DNA from: Brachyhypopomus gauderio | Taxonomy: Eukaryota; Chordata; Actinopteri; Gymnotiformes; Hypopomidae | Assembly: GCF_052324685.1 (NCBI RefSeq) | Contig: NC_135220.1 | Coordinates: 9,805,320 to 9,869,319 of the forward strand | Length of the DNA: 64,000 nt | Direction: 5' to 3' | Shown here: piece after piece, positions 53,225 through 62,923 of the stretch | Layout: each line of letters begins with the position of its first letter | How positions within the stretch are numbered: position 1 is the first letter of the stretch | Program-made: the position numbers and the translations under genes | Notes under the pieces: model-generated | The model's input: only the letters and a program-made list of their open reading frames with translations | The model's database searches: none | What the model was told of the DNA's origin: nothing

Positions 53225-54724
53225 TCAACATTCAAAACACAGCTTAGGTCCAGTCTTTGCACATTTGCCACAGACCAGTCGCTTACATGTCTGGCAGATG
53301 TCATACGTTTTGTTCCCTGAACATCTGCCGACTTGGCATTGTTTTCTTTTTGAGGGCGGGCAAGGAGCTTCAGGTAAAATTCGCTTTTGTGCCACTGCCC
53401 TAGCCGCTTTCGCCATTTTCTGCTGTGCACACAGCTCCTTTACCAACTCGAGAATAAACCTTCGTCTGCTCAGGTTAACGTTCATGCACTGTTTGAACAA
53501 TATATGTGCATTTATTGCAGCCAGGTCTAGGAGGTTGTAGAAAACCGCGACAGGCCAACGACGGGTGCCTCCCTTCACCGAATACAGTCGTGCCATTTGA
53601 TCCATAACATCAACGCCACATTTAGTCGTGTTGTAATATGAAACAGTTTTAGGCAGTTTCTTTGCGCCATTATCAATTGAAACTGTCTGATGCATTGAGC
53701 TCAGGATGCATACATTTTTTTTAGGTTTTGCCTGGTAAATCGTTAGAGTTATTTTTCCAGCCCGCAACACCTTGGTGGAAAATCTTTCAGACTGTGCCTG
53801 TGTACATGGGGGCATCTCACGTCTGATTTTATTCATCGTACCAACAATAGTGGTTTTGTTCGCCAAAAGGGTGTTTGCAAGTGCCAATGAAGTGACGAAA
53901 TTGTCAGTCGTTACATTTCTTCCTTTACCCGTGAAAGGCTCCATCAAACGCAACACAATATTTTCAGACAACCGTTGACCAGCCGGCCTGCTTTCATCTT
54001 TCCCTAGATAGGGAATGGCGTTCAACATATATTTTGTTTCAGCATCAGCGGCCACCCAGAACTTAATCCCAAATTTATCGGGTTTATTGGCCGTGTACTG
54101 AGTGAAAAGACAGCGAGCTTTAGTTGGGAACAGTTGCTCATCAACAGTTATGTTCTCACCGGGCGTGTAAGAAGCAATACTGTTTTTCACAAATTTATCA
54201 AATATCTCCGAGATCATAGCAAATTTATCAGTCGCAAGGCGGGCAGCCCTTGTGCTCTTGTCATCAAAGCGCAGATAGCGCATGATATCTCTGAATGTCA
54301 GTCTAGACATTGTCTCTTTGAAAATGGGATTTCCTAAGTCAGCAGACCAGTATTCATCAAGTTTCATGCTTTTACCAGCTGTTATACCTCTCAAATAAAT
54401 GAGACCCACAAATGTTTTCAGTTCGTCAGCTGTTAGTTTGAACTGAGCATTATTTCGTTCAGCCTCTGCCTTTGTGTATTTCAGAATTGCGCCCCACATT
54501 TCTGTGTCAATCAAACACAGTAAGCTGGTCAGTGGACTTTTAATTTTGCCCTTGGCATAACACGTAGGCCCTGGGGTTTCTCTCACAATATTGCACTCTT
54601 GTGCTCTAACCCGAGGTTTGCCAGCAGTTTCAAACCACACCGTACCGTCTTTCGCCTGAAATGAGTCACCACCACACTCAGTTTCAGAGTCCGATTCTGA
54701 ATCAGATTCAAGATTCAGATCCAT
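53225..54724 (-). CDS. piggyBac transposase (PGBD-type)
   Basis: A 499-codon frame. A short acidic N-terminus (ESDSESDSE) precedes the DDE_Tnp_1_7 domain (about 60-410) with catalytic Asp candidates D195 (ITVDEQLFP), D274 (VTTDNF) and D372 (GVDVMDQM). A Cys-rich zinc-binding C-terminus (about 463-499) has CQVGRC, CQTC, CGKC and CFEC. The enzyme excises at TTAA and leaves no footprint. No lesion is visible in the catalytic region. Upstream, the same frame is open to an ATG at 54841 (MAQRIMYTPKQVLDML) but is broken by a TAA at 54733-54731. The original start was probably there and a 5'-shortened protein is now made, if any. Spliced or domesticated use cannot be judged here. Confidence 0.9.
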   Translation of the reverse strand: MDLNLESDSESDSETECGGDSFQAKDGTVWFETAGKPRVRAQECNIVRETPGPTCYAKGKIKSPLTSLLCLIDTEMWGAILKYTKAEAERNNAQFKLTADELKTFVGLIYLRGITAGKSMKLDEYWSADLGNPIFKETMSRLTFRDIMRYLRFDDKSTRAARLATDKFAMISEIFDKFVKNSIASYTPGENITVDEQLFPTKARCLFTQYTANKPDKFGIKFWVAADAETKYMLNAIPYLGKDESRPAGQRLSENIVLRLMEPFTGKGRNVTTDNFVTSLALANTLLANKTTIVGTMNKIRREMPPCTQAQSERFSTKVLRAGKITLTIYQAKPKKNVCILSSMHQTVSIDNGAKKLPKTVSYYNTTKCGVDVMDQMARLYSVKGGTRRWPVAVFYNLLDLAAINAHILFKQCMNVNLSRRRFILELVKELCAQQKMAKAARAVAQKRILPEAPCPPSKRKQCQVGRCSGNKTYDICQTCKRLVCGKCAKTGPKLCFEC

Positions 54725-54730
54725 TTCACT

Positions 54731-54841
54731 TTAGCCCTCTCCATCCGACACCTGACATTGTTTGCCCTCCGATTCCATCTCATCAATATTGCACAGCATG
54801 TCCAGCACTTGCTTTGGGGTGTACATGATTCTCTGTGCCAT
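54731..54841 (-). pseudogene. Original N-terminus of the transposase, cut by a stop
   Basis: 36 codons beginning MAQRIMYTPKQVLDML and ending VSDGEG before TAA, in frame with the long transposase ORF. It resembles the usual acidic N-terminus of PGBD transposases. The stop lies three codons before the Met at 54724. Confidence 0.7.
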
Positions 54842-54864
54842 TTTTATAATGCACTATGCAACCT

Positions 54865-55300
54865 TTCAAACGCCCAAACCGAGGAGTCACGCAAACTGTG
54901 TTGCTGTTCGATCACACAAACCGAGCTTTCAAGCAAACTGTGTTGCTGTTCGATCACCCAAACCGAGCTTTTAAGCAAACTGTGTTGCTGTTCGATCACC
55001 CAAACCTTTGGGGTGTACATGATTCTCTGTGCCATTTTTATAATGCACTATGCAACCTTTCAAACGCCCAAACCGAGGAGTCAAGCAAACTGTGTTGCTG
55101 TTCGATCGCCCAAACCGAGCTTTCAAGCAAACTGTGTTGCTGTTCAAATGCCCAAACCGAGCTTTCAAGTAAACTGTGTTGCTGTTCAAACGCCCAAACC
55201 GAGGAGTCACGAAAACTATGTTGCTGTTCAAACGCCAAAACCGAGCTTTCAAGCAAACTGTGTTGCTGTTCGATCGCCCAAGCAGAGTTTTCACTCAAAC
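54865..55300. repeat. About nine 42-bp tandem units upstream of the transposase
   Basis: Unit AAACCGAGCTTTCAAGCAAA then CTGTGTTGCTGTTC and a variable GATCGCCC or AAACGCCC. The array is split by a second copy of the leader (GTGTACATGATTCTCTGTGC ... TTTTATAATGCACT) at 55014-55070. So leader plus first units were duplicated together. As 42 is a multiple of three, long frames are open on both strands. They are not genes. Confidence 0.9.
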
Positions 55301-56194
55301 TGTGTAGCCGTGTCCCGACGAATTTATAGCTCACGTTGCCTCATAAATGCTATTGTGAATAAAGTGTTCATAACAGCACCGCCCATGCCATCTTCTCTGT
55401 TTCGCTCGCAAAGGTATGCATTTACATATGTAACTTGCATTCTGCTTAATTCTTTTGTAATGCCAGTGTGTCAACAGCAGCCATACATAATATATGTATC
55501 TAACAGCTAGCCCTGGCGAAGAGGGATTATACCTGAGAGATCATTTCTTTGAGATATTGACTTGATAAGTAGGCTAATTACCATTCGCAGAATTCCTGCA
55601 AACAACTAAAGCATTTATTAGGCAAAGCAAGACTCTCTCACGGTTTGAAAACCATTGATGTAAACTTATATATAGTATATATTAAATAATATTAATAAAT
55701 AAAGTATATATATTTTAAGTGAAACACTTTTACTTTCGTTCAACGGACGAATTCCGTTTTGTCTTTACACAATAATCAGTTTGAACTTGGTGAATAATTT
55801 AGTTTTGAAAACTTGATCTTTATTTAGTTATACTAAATATTAAATGACATACGAATCTTTGCGACACCCGCTGGCAGAAAAGAGAATCACAGTCTTGAAG
55901 TGTAGGCGACAACGACAATATTACAGAGATACGAGCAAAATCGCTTGAAACTAGCATGTGCAGGTTTTCTTTTAACAATGTAAAAATACTAGTTTATTAA
56001 AAGGACAATTCTGGGAAAAGTCATGAAAGGAGGGTTCTGAAATTGGATCCAGTGCAAAGATATTATATTTTTTTGTGCTGCTGCAGTCAAGTGACCGGTG
56101 CTCGGCGCTTCTAGGTATAATTAGGTCGACCAGAGGCGGCGTTTCTAGTAGACGTCACAGCGGTCAAATGACTGGAGCTTTGGCACTTCTAGTG
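55301..56194. other. piggyBac right-end noncoding region
   Basis: No gene seen. AT-rich, ending in the subterminal and terminal inverted repeats. It may hold the transposase promoter, since transcription runs leftward. Confidence 0.5.
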
Positions 56195-56198
56195 TTAA

Positions 56199-56720
56199 AG
56201 TGAGCATAATAGATCCTCTTTAAATAAAATCATAAATCATAAATTCATCATAAATTCCATTCTTGCTTGGGCTGAGATAAGTTTGGAACTTTGATTGGAT
56301 GTCTGTGAGGTATCATTCAATACAGTTCTCAAAGATTTAGTGTGATGCCTTAATTACTTAAAAATAATGGAGTACAAGATATAGAGCAAGTCACTAGATT
56401 AAAATATAAGGTCAACAATTAGGCACAAATATTAGTACACACTCCTGATTAAAGTATATAGGAAATACAAAATTATGGATAGAGGCAGTTACTTTTTGGT
56501 ATCGTAATAGAGGCACATAGTTCTGAAAAATATTTCTGTCTCTGAAGACCAAATGTCTCTGAAGCTTGACTCATAGTGTCTCAAGAACACAACAAATAAC
56601 AGCAAAACAGCTGCCTGCCACCACCATAATGTGACAGTTGTTCTCAATATATGATGTAAACAATCAATTTGTTCTCATGTGGCCATGAACGCATGATGAA
56701 AATCATCATGTTGAAAATCA
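56199..56720. other. Distal flank of TAAR E
   Basis: No gene. From about 56540, CCAAATGTCTCTGAAGCTTG and the ACCACCATAATGTGACAGTT region match the flanks of C, D and F. Confidence 0.45.
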
Positions 56721-56840
56721 GGTGAGTAATGATCCAGACTAACTAGCCACTCAGATGTTAGTGGGAGGATTTATACTGTGCTATAAAAATACACTGCATG
56801 GGTCCAGCAAAGACAAGTGAGCTTATTTAACAGACCTGCA
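56721..56840 (+). promoter_or_regulatory. Conserved TAAR promoter block, locus E
   Basis: GGTGAGTAATGATCCAGACT, CACTCAGATGTTAGTGGGAG, TATAAAAAT at 56782-56790, then CACTGCATGGGTCCAGCAAAG. Same layout as C and F. Confidence 0.75.
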
Positions 56841-56872
56841 ACTTCAAATGAGTGTCAAAGTATCGGCAAAAG

Positions 56873-57856
56873 ATGACAGTTCAATACTGCTTTCCTGCCA
56901 ACAACCTATCATGCAGAAAGGAGGTCAGAACAGGAACTGGGAATATATTCTTGTTTATTTTTCTGTCCTGTATCTCTGTGTGTACTGTGTTTTTGAACCT
57001 GCTGGTGATCATCTCCATCTTTCACTTCAAGCAGCTCCACACTCCAACCAACCTGCTCATCCTCTCTCTGGCTGTAGCTGATCTTCTCGTGGGACTCATT
57101 GTTATGCCTGTGAAAATAATGGAACTTATAGACAGTTGTTGGTATCTTGGTGAAATAACATGTGCTATGGTCTTAGTGATCAATTCTCTTTCGTTGTCAA
57201 CATCTCTCTGTAGTATGGTTTTCATTGCAGTTGATCGGTACATTGCTGTCAGTGACCCTCTGCTTTATTCCACTAAAATCACTATTTGTAAAACCTCTTT
57301 ATTCATAATTCTAGGCTGGTCATTTTCACTCTTGTATGTCCTCATGTATATTTACTTTAATGGCGGGCTCCTTCAGTCTCAGGTTGGGAGTAGATGTCTT
57401 GGAGAATGCATTCTGTTTGTTATACATTTGTGGGTGATTATTGATTTTATAGTTTTTTTTCTAGCCCCATGCTGTGTAATATTGGTCTTGTATTCAATCA
57501 TTTTTAATGTGGCAAGATTTCAAGCTAAAGCGGTGAGAGCTGTGTTGAATAGTACGTCTAACAGACATGAAGCCTCCTCTGAAATCAAAGCAGCAAAAAC
57601 ACTGGGCATTGTTGTCTTTGTTTATCTTTCTTGCTGGATACCTTTTTACTTAAGCTCTCTGTCAGTGGACAACATGTCCTCCTTGTCAGTTGTGTGGACT
57701 GTGTTGGCCTGGCTTGCGTACATGAATTCCTCTGTGAATCCTCTAATATATGCTATATTTTATCCATGGTTTAAGGTATCAGCTAAGCACATTGTAACTT
57801 GTAGGATATTAGAGTCCTCATCGTCAAGAATTCATTTATTTAAAGAATATTTTTAA
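56873..57856 (+). CDS. TAAR locus E, open receptor frame with displaced start
   Basis: 327 codons from the Met at 56873 (MTVQYCFPANNLSC). The ATG that aligns with C and F starts (56848) is out of frame because the leader is 2 bases shorter between the two Met codons, so that ATG opens a competing frame to 57081. The receptor keeps a sequon NLS, C3.25 (ITCAMV), Asn at 3.32 (VINSLS), DRYIAV, ECL2 CLGEC, D5.42 (VIIDFIVFF), CWIP and NSSVNPLIYAIFYPWF. The C-tail ends LFKEYF. It is more diverged than C and D. The missing 7 to 9 N-terminal residues lie outside TM1, so function may survive if ribosomes reach the second ATG. Confidence 0.85.
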   Translation: MTVQYCFPANNLSCRKEVRTGTGNIFLFIFLSCISVCTVFLNLLVIISIFHFKQLHTPTNLLILSLAVADLLVGLIVMPVKIMELIDSCWYLGEITCAMVLVINSLSLSTSLCSMVFIAVDRYIAVSDPLLYSTKITICKTSLFIILGWSFSLLYVLMYIYFNGGLLQSQVGSRCLGECILFVIHLWVIIDFIVFFLAPCCVILVLYSIIFNVARFQAKAVRAVLNSTSNRHEASSEIKAAKTLGIVVFVYLSCWIPFYLSSLSVDNMSSLSVVWTVLAWLAYMNSSVNPLIYAIFYPWFKVSAKHIVTCRILESSSSRIHLFKEYF

Positions 57857-58595
57857 TTCCAATCTTTATTCCCTTGAGTAGGCTGAGAATGTGTTCATTT
57901 ATTTTTTTCATTTATTTTTACTGCCATTACATATACCACATTCTACCTTTGCAGATAATTTAGAACAGATTTAGAATAGTTGAGTTTAGTTAAAGATCTG
58001 ATTTTCTTTTAAAATTATTTTTAAAAGTAGGATTTGGTTGACAAAATTATTTAATGAAATTTCAGCAAATATTTGTGACATTGTTTGTAATCCAATTTAA
58101 TATATACGTTTGCTTATATTTCCAATCTTTCCATTAAAACAAGTTTTTAACTTTCCCCATGCATTTTATGTAACACCTAGTCATTTTACAGATTGGCAAG
58201 TATTCTTTAGGCAAAATATAATATAAAATATAAATAGAACATAATATATAATATTAAAAGAATGCGCTAAAATTCAATCTTTTTTAAGCATTCCAGCAGA
58301 GCTTTCCAAGCTACAACCTACTCGATCAACAACTCGCCCACCCCCCCCTCCACATTTTCTTTTTGATTGCACATTTAAGTTGATATTTTCTTCTGAATGT
58401 ACAGTTTTTATCTTAATGTTGCTCCTAATTTAATATTTATTTTGCACTCAGTTGTAGGTTAGTTCATACTTATTTTTTTTATTATGTTATAGTGATCCTG
58501 CAACAGTTTGTGCTTCAGCTTTTGTGAATTCACTCTTTCACAGGATTTTATAGGATATTAATGGGAAAAATAATTCGCAGGTCATCACTTTTTTG
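57857..58595. other. 3' flank of TAAR E; no gene
   Basis: AT-rich sequence with AATAAA-like words; nothing else supported. Confidence 0.4.
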
Positions 58596-58599
58596 TCGG

Positions 58600-59240
58600 T
58601 TGTCTGCGGAATTCGATCGGCAGATGTAAGCACAGGTGGTCACACCTGCTTGGCATTGCTGCCTGACGCACCTCCGACGGTGCCATTGTGTGGGCTGCAG
58701 GGTCGTCAGCTGGGGGGCCACCCTTCACTGATGTTTCGCTCCATTATTCCCCAGAACATCTCTGGGTGGTGGAGCAGCGACAGGGACGTCTCCCTGCCGC
58801 CCACTGCAGCCTGCTGAAGGATCCATATTCACCCCACTCTCTGACCCCATTGTTATTGTGTGGAATGAGTTGCAGGGGACTGTGCATGGCAGGGACGTCC
58901 ATCTCCCTGAGTCTGACCGCATACCAGACCGTCTCTGCTGGGAATTTCAGTTGGCGGCTGAGGTCGGCTGCCAACTGCCACTCACTTCCTAGCAACAGGA
59001 GCGACCGCTCTGTCCCCGTGCTGCGCCGTGCTGTCGTACCTGGCCTGGTAAACTAGATCCATATCGGGAAGGTGGGTAGGCTTGCTGACCGGTTTACCTG
59101 CTGTCTGCGGGCTTCCAGGATCTCTGCGAGCTTGCACAGGACCTTGTCATGCCGCCATCTGTACCTTCCTTGTGACAGCGTTGTCTTGCATCCAGAGAGG
59201 ATGTGCTTTAGGGTTGGACTTGGGAAACTACAGAGATGGC
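58600..59240 (-). mobile_element. Non-LTR retrotransposon C-terminal remnant
   Basis: On the minus strand 59240-59053 reads LKHILSGCKTTLSQGRYRWRH and KVLCKLAEILEARR, resembling the zinc-binding tail after RT in R2/NeSL-like fish retrotransposons. Then 58995-58744 gives LLGSEWQLAADLSRQLKFP. Frame breaks throughout. The clade is a guess. Confidence 0.4.
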
Positions 59241-59242
59241 AG

Positions 59243-59965
59243 AAAAATAATAATAATAATAATATAAATAATAGAATTTTATTTAAGACGCCTTTCAAGC
59301 CACCCAAGGCGCTTACAGAATAAAAATAAGAGACAAACGGTAGATCAATTTAAAAACAATAAAAAAATAAAAAAATAAAAATAACAATTGATAAAACAGT
59401 TAACATCAATAGAATAAAAGAAACAATGTAATCCTTCTAAAAAGCACATTCAAAAAGGTGTGTTTTTAAGAGCTTCTTAAAAGCAGACAATGATGTACAG
59501 GAGCGGAGAGATAAAGGGAGAGAATTCCACAGCTTAGGGCCCACAACACTAAAGGCTCGATCCCCGTATTTACGGAGTTTTGCGTGCGGCACAACCAACC
59601 GGTGGGCATCAGCAGACCGGAGTGCACGTGACGAAGCATAGGGGGACACAATGTCAGAAAGATAAAACGGTGCCAACCCATGAATGGATTTAAAAACCAA
59701 CAATACAATCTTGAATTTAATCCGGTCAAGGACAGGAAGCCAGTGCAGATCTTTTAAGATCGGGGTGATGTGATCCCACTTCCTAGAGCAGGTGAGAACT
59801 CTTGCTGCAGTGTTTTGGACATATTGTAGCTTCTTAAGGCTACTGGCAGGGAGCCCAATAAGCAAGGAGTTGCAGTAGTCAAGCCGAGATGTAATAAAGG
59901 CATGAACAAGGGTCTCAGCCACAGAGTCAGACAGGGAAGGGCGTAGGCGAGCTATGTTTTTGAGG
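59243..59965 (-). mobile_element. L2-like LINE 3' end, 5' truncated
   Basis: The minus-strand frame 59922-59437 (161 codons) encodes the C-terminus of the LINE protein: [45 protein letters not shown] and [15 protein letters not shown]. The 3' UTR ends with the reverse complement of the tail (TTTATTTAAGACGCCTTTCA) and (ATT)n at about 59243-59262. Truncated at about 59965. Confidence 0.85.
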
Positions 59966-60009
59966 TGGAAGAAGGCTATTTTGGTATTTTGGTAAATATA
60001 TATTTTATA

Positions 60010-60181
60010 GTGCTGTCAATTCCAGGTGCCGCGATTAAAAGTCCTCACCAGGATTTTGCTCAGGCTTCCTGGATTGTGTTGATTCCACTAATTTTACCTG
60101 GATTGCTAATTAGAAAATCTAGCAAGCTTGAGCAAAATCCTGGTGAGGACTTTTAATCGCGGCACCTGGAATTGACAGCAC
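60010..60181. mobile_element. Palindromic MITE, 53-bp perfect arms, TA target
   Basis: Arms 60010-60062 and 60129-60181 (GTGCTGTCAATTCCAGGTGC ... TTTTGCTCA) are identical inverted copies around a 66-bp loop. TA flanks both sides (60008-60009, 60182-60183), fitting a Tc1/mariner-type target. Transcribed, it would form a long perfect hairpin. Confidence 0.85.
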
Positions 60182-60647
60182 TAATATTTTATGATTTTTT
60201 ACATGACAAAATCCCAAAATGTATAAAAATATATTATATTAATTCTAACAATTAACAAGGAAAGTTATAAATAATAAAATAGTACGAATTACAGTAAATA
60301 GTGCATATTTACTCTCGGAAACGAGAACCAGCATCACTTGCCTGAGACGCTACTCACCTACATGAGGTTGCATACAACATGACTGGTTGCTCGCTGGACA
60401 AGCACACATGCACAGAACAGTGTGGGAATGTTTATTAAGTGAATGGGAAAGGTTTATGTAAAGGTGTGGGGAGGGTTTATAAAGCCTTATTATACCACAG
60501 TTAGTTCCGACCCTACAATGTGATTGGCTGAGAGGCGATCTAGGAGTGCCAATATTACATGTTATAGCACTGTAACCGAAGCTCTCCATGTATTACTCGG
60601 CCACATGCAGGTAACCTAGCAACAAAGCAGCGTTTACAAGCCAAACA
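60182..60647. other. No gene; possible promoter for the small ORF
   Basis: GTGATTGGCTGAGAGG near 60519 contains an inverted CCAAT box. Nothing else recognised. Confidence 0.35.
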
Positions 60648-60680
60648 GTGCAACTACAAACAAGCAGCAACATTATTAAA

Positions 60681-60851
60681 ATGAATTACAGGGAGTTCGT
60701 TAAATCTATTGGCTTCGAAAGCATTTGTTTAGATCTGAAACTGGAGGATGAACCTATAAATGACCAGCCTGATTCCTCCAATGAGCCAAGGTTTGTCACG
60801 CTTACAAACAATGATTTGGATGACGTAAACATACACAAAAACAACTGTTGA
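60681..60851 (+). CDS. Small acidic ORF, possibly a transposon exon fragment
   Basis: From the ATG at 60681 (MNYREFVKSIGFES) the frame runs 56 codons to TGA and includes PRFVTLTNNDLDDV. An earlier in-frame ATG is at 60648. The FVTLTNNDL wording resembles N-termini of tyrosine-recombinase (Crypton-like) proteins, but the evidence is a few residues only. It stops just before a LINE/Tc1-rich stretch, so if real it is truncated. Confidence 0.25.
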   Translation: MNYREFVKSIGFESICLDLKLEDEPINDQPDSSNEPRFVTLTNNDLDDVNIHKNNC

Positions 60852-60918
60852 TAAAATTGTATTTATTAAAAATAAAGTACAACAATTATTGATAATGGAT
60901 TTTTAACCAGGATGTAAA

Positions 60919-61083
60919 TACACTGCTCAAAAAAATAAAGGGAACACTTAAACAACACAATATAACTCCAAGTCAACCACACTTCTGTGAAACCAACCTG
61001 TTCAGTTAGGAAGCAACACTGATTGTGAATCAATTTCACCTGCTGTTGTGCAAATGGAATAGACAACAGGTAGAAATTAGAGG
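60919..61083 (+). mobile_element. Tc1-like transposon 5' end fragment
   Basis: TA followed by CACTGCTCAAAAAAATAAAG and GGAACACTTAAACAACACAA is a common fish Tc1-type terminus. About 165 bp remain before an LTR fragment interrupts. No transposase. Confidence 0.65.
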
Positions 61084-61125
61084 CTTTTCTCAGCTAGGAG
61101 AGGGGGCGTAGCCCTACGTGACAGG
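61084..61125 (-). mobile_element. LTR family 1 terminal fragment
   Basis: GGAGAGGGGGCGTAGCCCTA then CGTGACA matches the ends of the copies at 2524 and 21763. Only about 40 bp survive. Bases 61126-61785 show repeat-like text (GGCGGAGCTGGATGTGACA) but no gene. Confidence 0.55.
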
Positions 61126-61777
61126 TATTGTCTATTCAAAAACACAAAAGTAGTGCCCAGACGTGGGAATGAAAATCACTTTCCAAGCACTTTTTGCTGG
61201 TTCACCTTACGGCCTAATGTATACAATGACCGACAAGGAAGACAGCGCCAGAGGGACTAAAATACACTGAGACAGGGAAACTAAACAAGACATAGGAACA
61301 CTGAGGACAGGGGCTTGTCGGACAGAAGTGAAACCAAGGGAAGAGGGAAGCTAGGCGGGACAAGGGAGGATGGCGGAGCTGGATGTGACATCAAGGTTTC
61401 TTCCTCATTCATTTGGGATTTTTTGTTCTTGACACTGTTGCCTTTGGCTTGCTCACTGGGGATTTGGACTTGAACATATGATTGAGGATTGAACATTTAT
61501 TGAGGATCTCCAAGAGGCTCTTTTACGGACAGGGGATGTTGACAGGGATCTGAATATGTGCTGTATCTTCTAGGGAGAAGATAGTGGTTTCATACAAGAT
61601 GGTGGTTTTAGTCAACAGCTGGTTGATTCATTGATTCATTATCAGTGTTAATTTTGCAGAATATTAGTCTCATTTATAATGATTTCATATAACTGCTGTT
61701 CTTGGTTTAGTCTGTCTTATTGGTTTGAGTATTTATTTCCCCTGTTTCCAATACTTGGTTGAGGATAACCACCAAGC
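61126..61777. other. No gene recognised
   Basis: LTR-like or other repeat debris on the left. Nothing supported on the right. Confidence 0.35.
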
Positions 61778-61785
61778 CACACTCC

Positions 61786-62549
61786 CAGTGTTGCCAACTT
61801 AGCGACTTTGTGGCTATATTTAGTGACTTTTCAAACCCTCTAGCGACTAGCGACAAATCTAGTGACTTTTGTGGTATTACTGAAGACTTTTGTAGACTCT
61901 GAGATGAACACACATGGTCTTCAGTTACTGTCCTTTGCGAGTAGCAGGTGCTGCCATGAGCCCCGTCCCACAACACTCACAATGCAGTCTGACAGAACAG
62001 ACCCACACCGCTCCACGTCCATGCTGCACATGAACCGCGCATGCCCAAAGCCGCCGCTAACTGACCCCGCCCCGTATTTACAGAACGGGATGTAAATATG
62101 AATGCATCTTCAGTGTGACACGAAAAGAAATCACTGCTTTTAACTCACACTGTCTCAGTCAGTCACCTCATTCACCACGTAGCCCGTCACTCACCTCGTC
62201 CACAGTGTGTGCCTTTTTGTGAAAAGCTAAACATCAAGCCCAATTAAAGGAGGAGGATTGAACATAGAATAGCAGTTCTTGCTAACAGCTACTCTTATGC
62301 TAACATTTAACAACATGGCAAAAAAACTGATTTATGTCATTTACATAAAAATTATTTATACAAATCATTAAAGATATGAAGTTATTTTGAGAATGACTGC
62401 CTATTTCAAAGGCTAGTTCATTTGTAGTTTTAACATATTTAGGGTGTTATTTATTCACTTTTTCTCACCCACGTTATTCCTTCAAAAACATATATTATGC
62501 AAATTAAGCAATGACATCATTTAGCGACTTCCAGGAGTTGGTAAAACTG
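61786..62549. mobile_element. hAT-like element, 764 bp, TSD CACACTCC
   Basis: The ends CAGTGTTGCCAACTTAGCG and AGTTGGTAAAACTG are inverted. Perfect 8-bp duplication CACACTCC lies at 61778-61785 and 62550-62557. Repeated TAGCGACTTT words are subterminal. No transposase. Confidence 0.9.
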
Positions 62550-62557
62550 CACACTCC

Positions 62558-62795
62558 TCTACATTGTTCTGCTTAGGATAAGGCTTTTCATCTATCCATA
62601 ACATCTTTGCCAAAGGTGGAAGAATGATTCTGAATAAGGATTTTGGCTTCTGAAGATCAAATGTCTCTGAAGGCTGATTCATTTTGGCAATACTCTGTTT
62701 CAAGAACCAAACCAGAATAAAGCAGCTGTCTGTCACCAGTATAAATTGACATTTGTGCTCAGGTGGCCATCAGTGTATGTAAATGTTGAATATCA
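62558..62795. other. Distal flank of TAAR F
   Basis: AAATGTCTCTGAAGGCTGAT and AAGCAGCTGTCTGTCACCAG match flanks of C, D and E. Confidence 0.5.
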
Positions 62796-62915
62796 GGTGA
62801 GTGATGATCCAGACCAACTAGCCACTCAGATGTTAGTGGGAGGATTTATACTGTGCTATAAAAATACACTGCATAGGCCCAGCAAAGAACAGTGAGCTTC
62901 ATTTAACAGACCTGA
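62796..62915 (+). promoter_or_regulatory. Conserved TAAR promoter block, locus F
   Basis: GTGAGTGATGATCCAGACCA, CACTCAGATGTTAGTGGGAG, TATAAAAAT at 62857-62865, then GCCCAGCAAAGAACAGTGAG. It is nearly identical to C, which helps fix the start codon. Confidence 0.75.
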
Positions 62916-62923
62916 ATCTTAAG

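Larger units (their letters stand above)
51860..56194 (-). mobile_element. piggyBac element, 4.3 kb, TTAA target duplication
   Basis: TTAA lies at 51856-51859 and 56195-56198. The TIRs are CACTAGAAGCGCC and GGCACTTCTAGTG (one mismatch). A second inverted pair, ATACCTAGAAGCGC near 51893 and GCGCTTCTAGGTAT near 56106, lies inside them, as piggyBac elements commonly carry subterminal inverted repeats. The transposase is on the minus strand. Both ends and target site look fresh. Confidence 0.95.

Noticed and set aside
54758-55510. 250-codon Cys-rich ORF and antisense partners
   Set aside because: Encoded by the 42-bp tandem repeat upstream of the piggyBac transposase; no independent motif.
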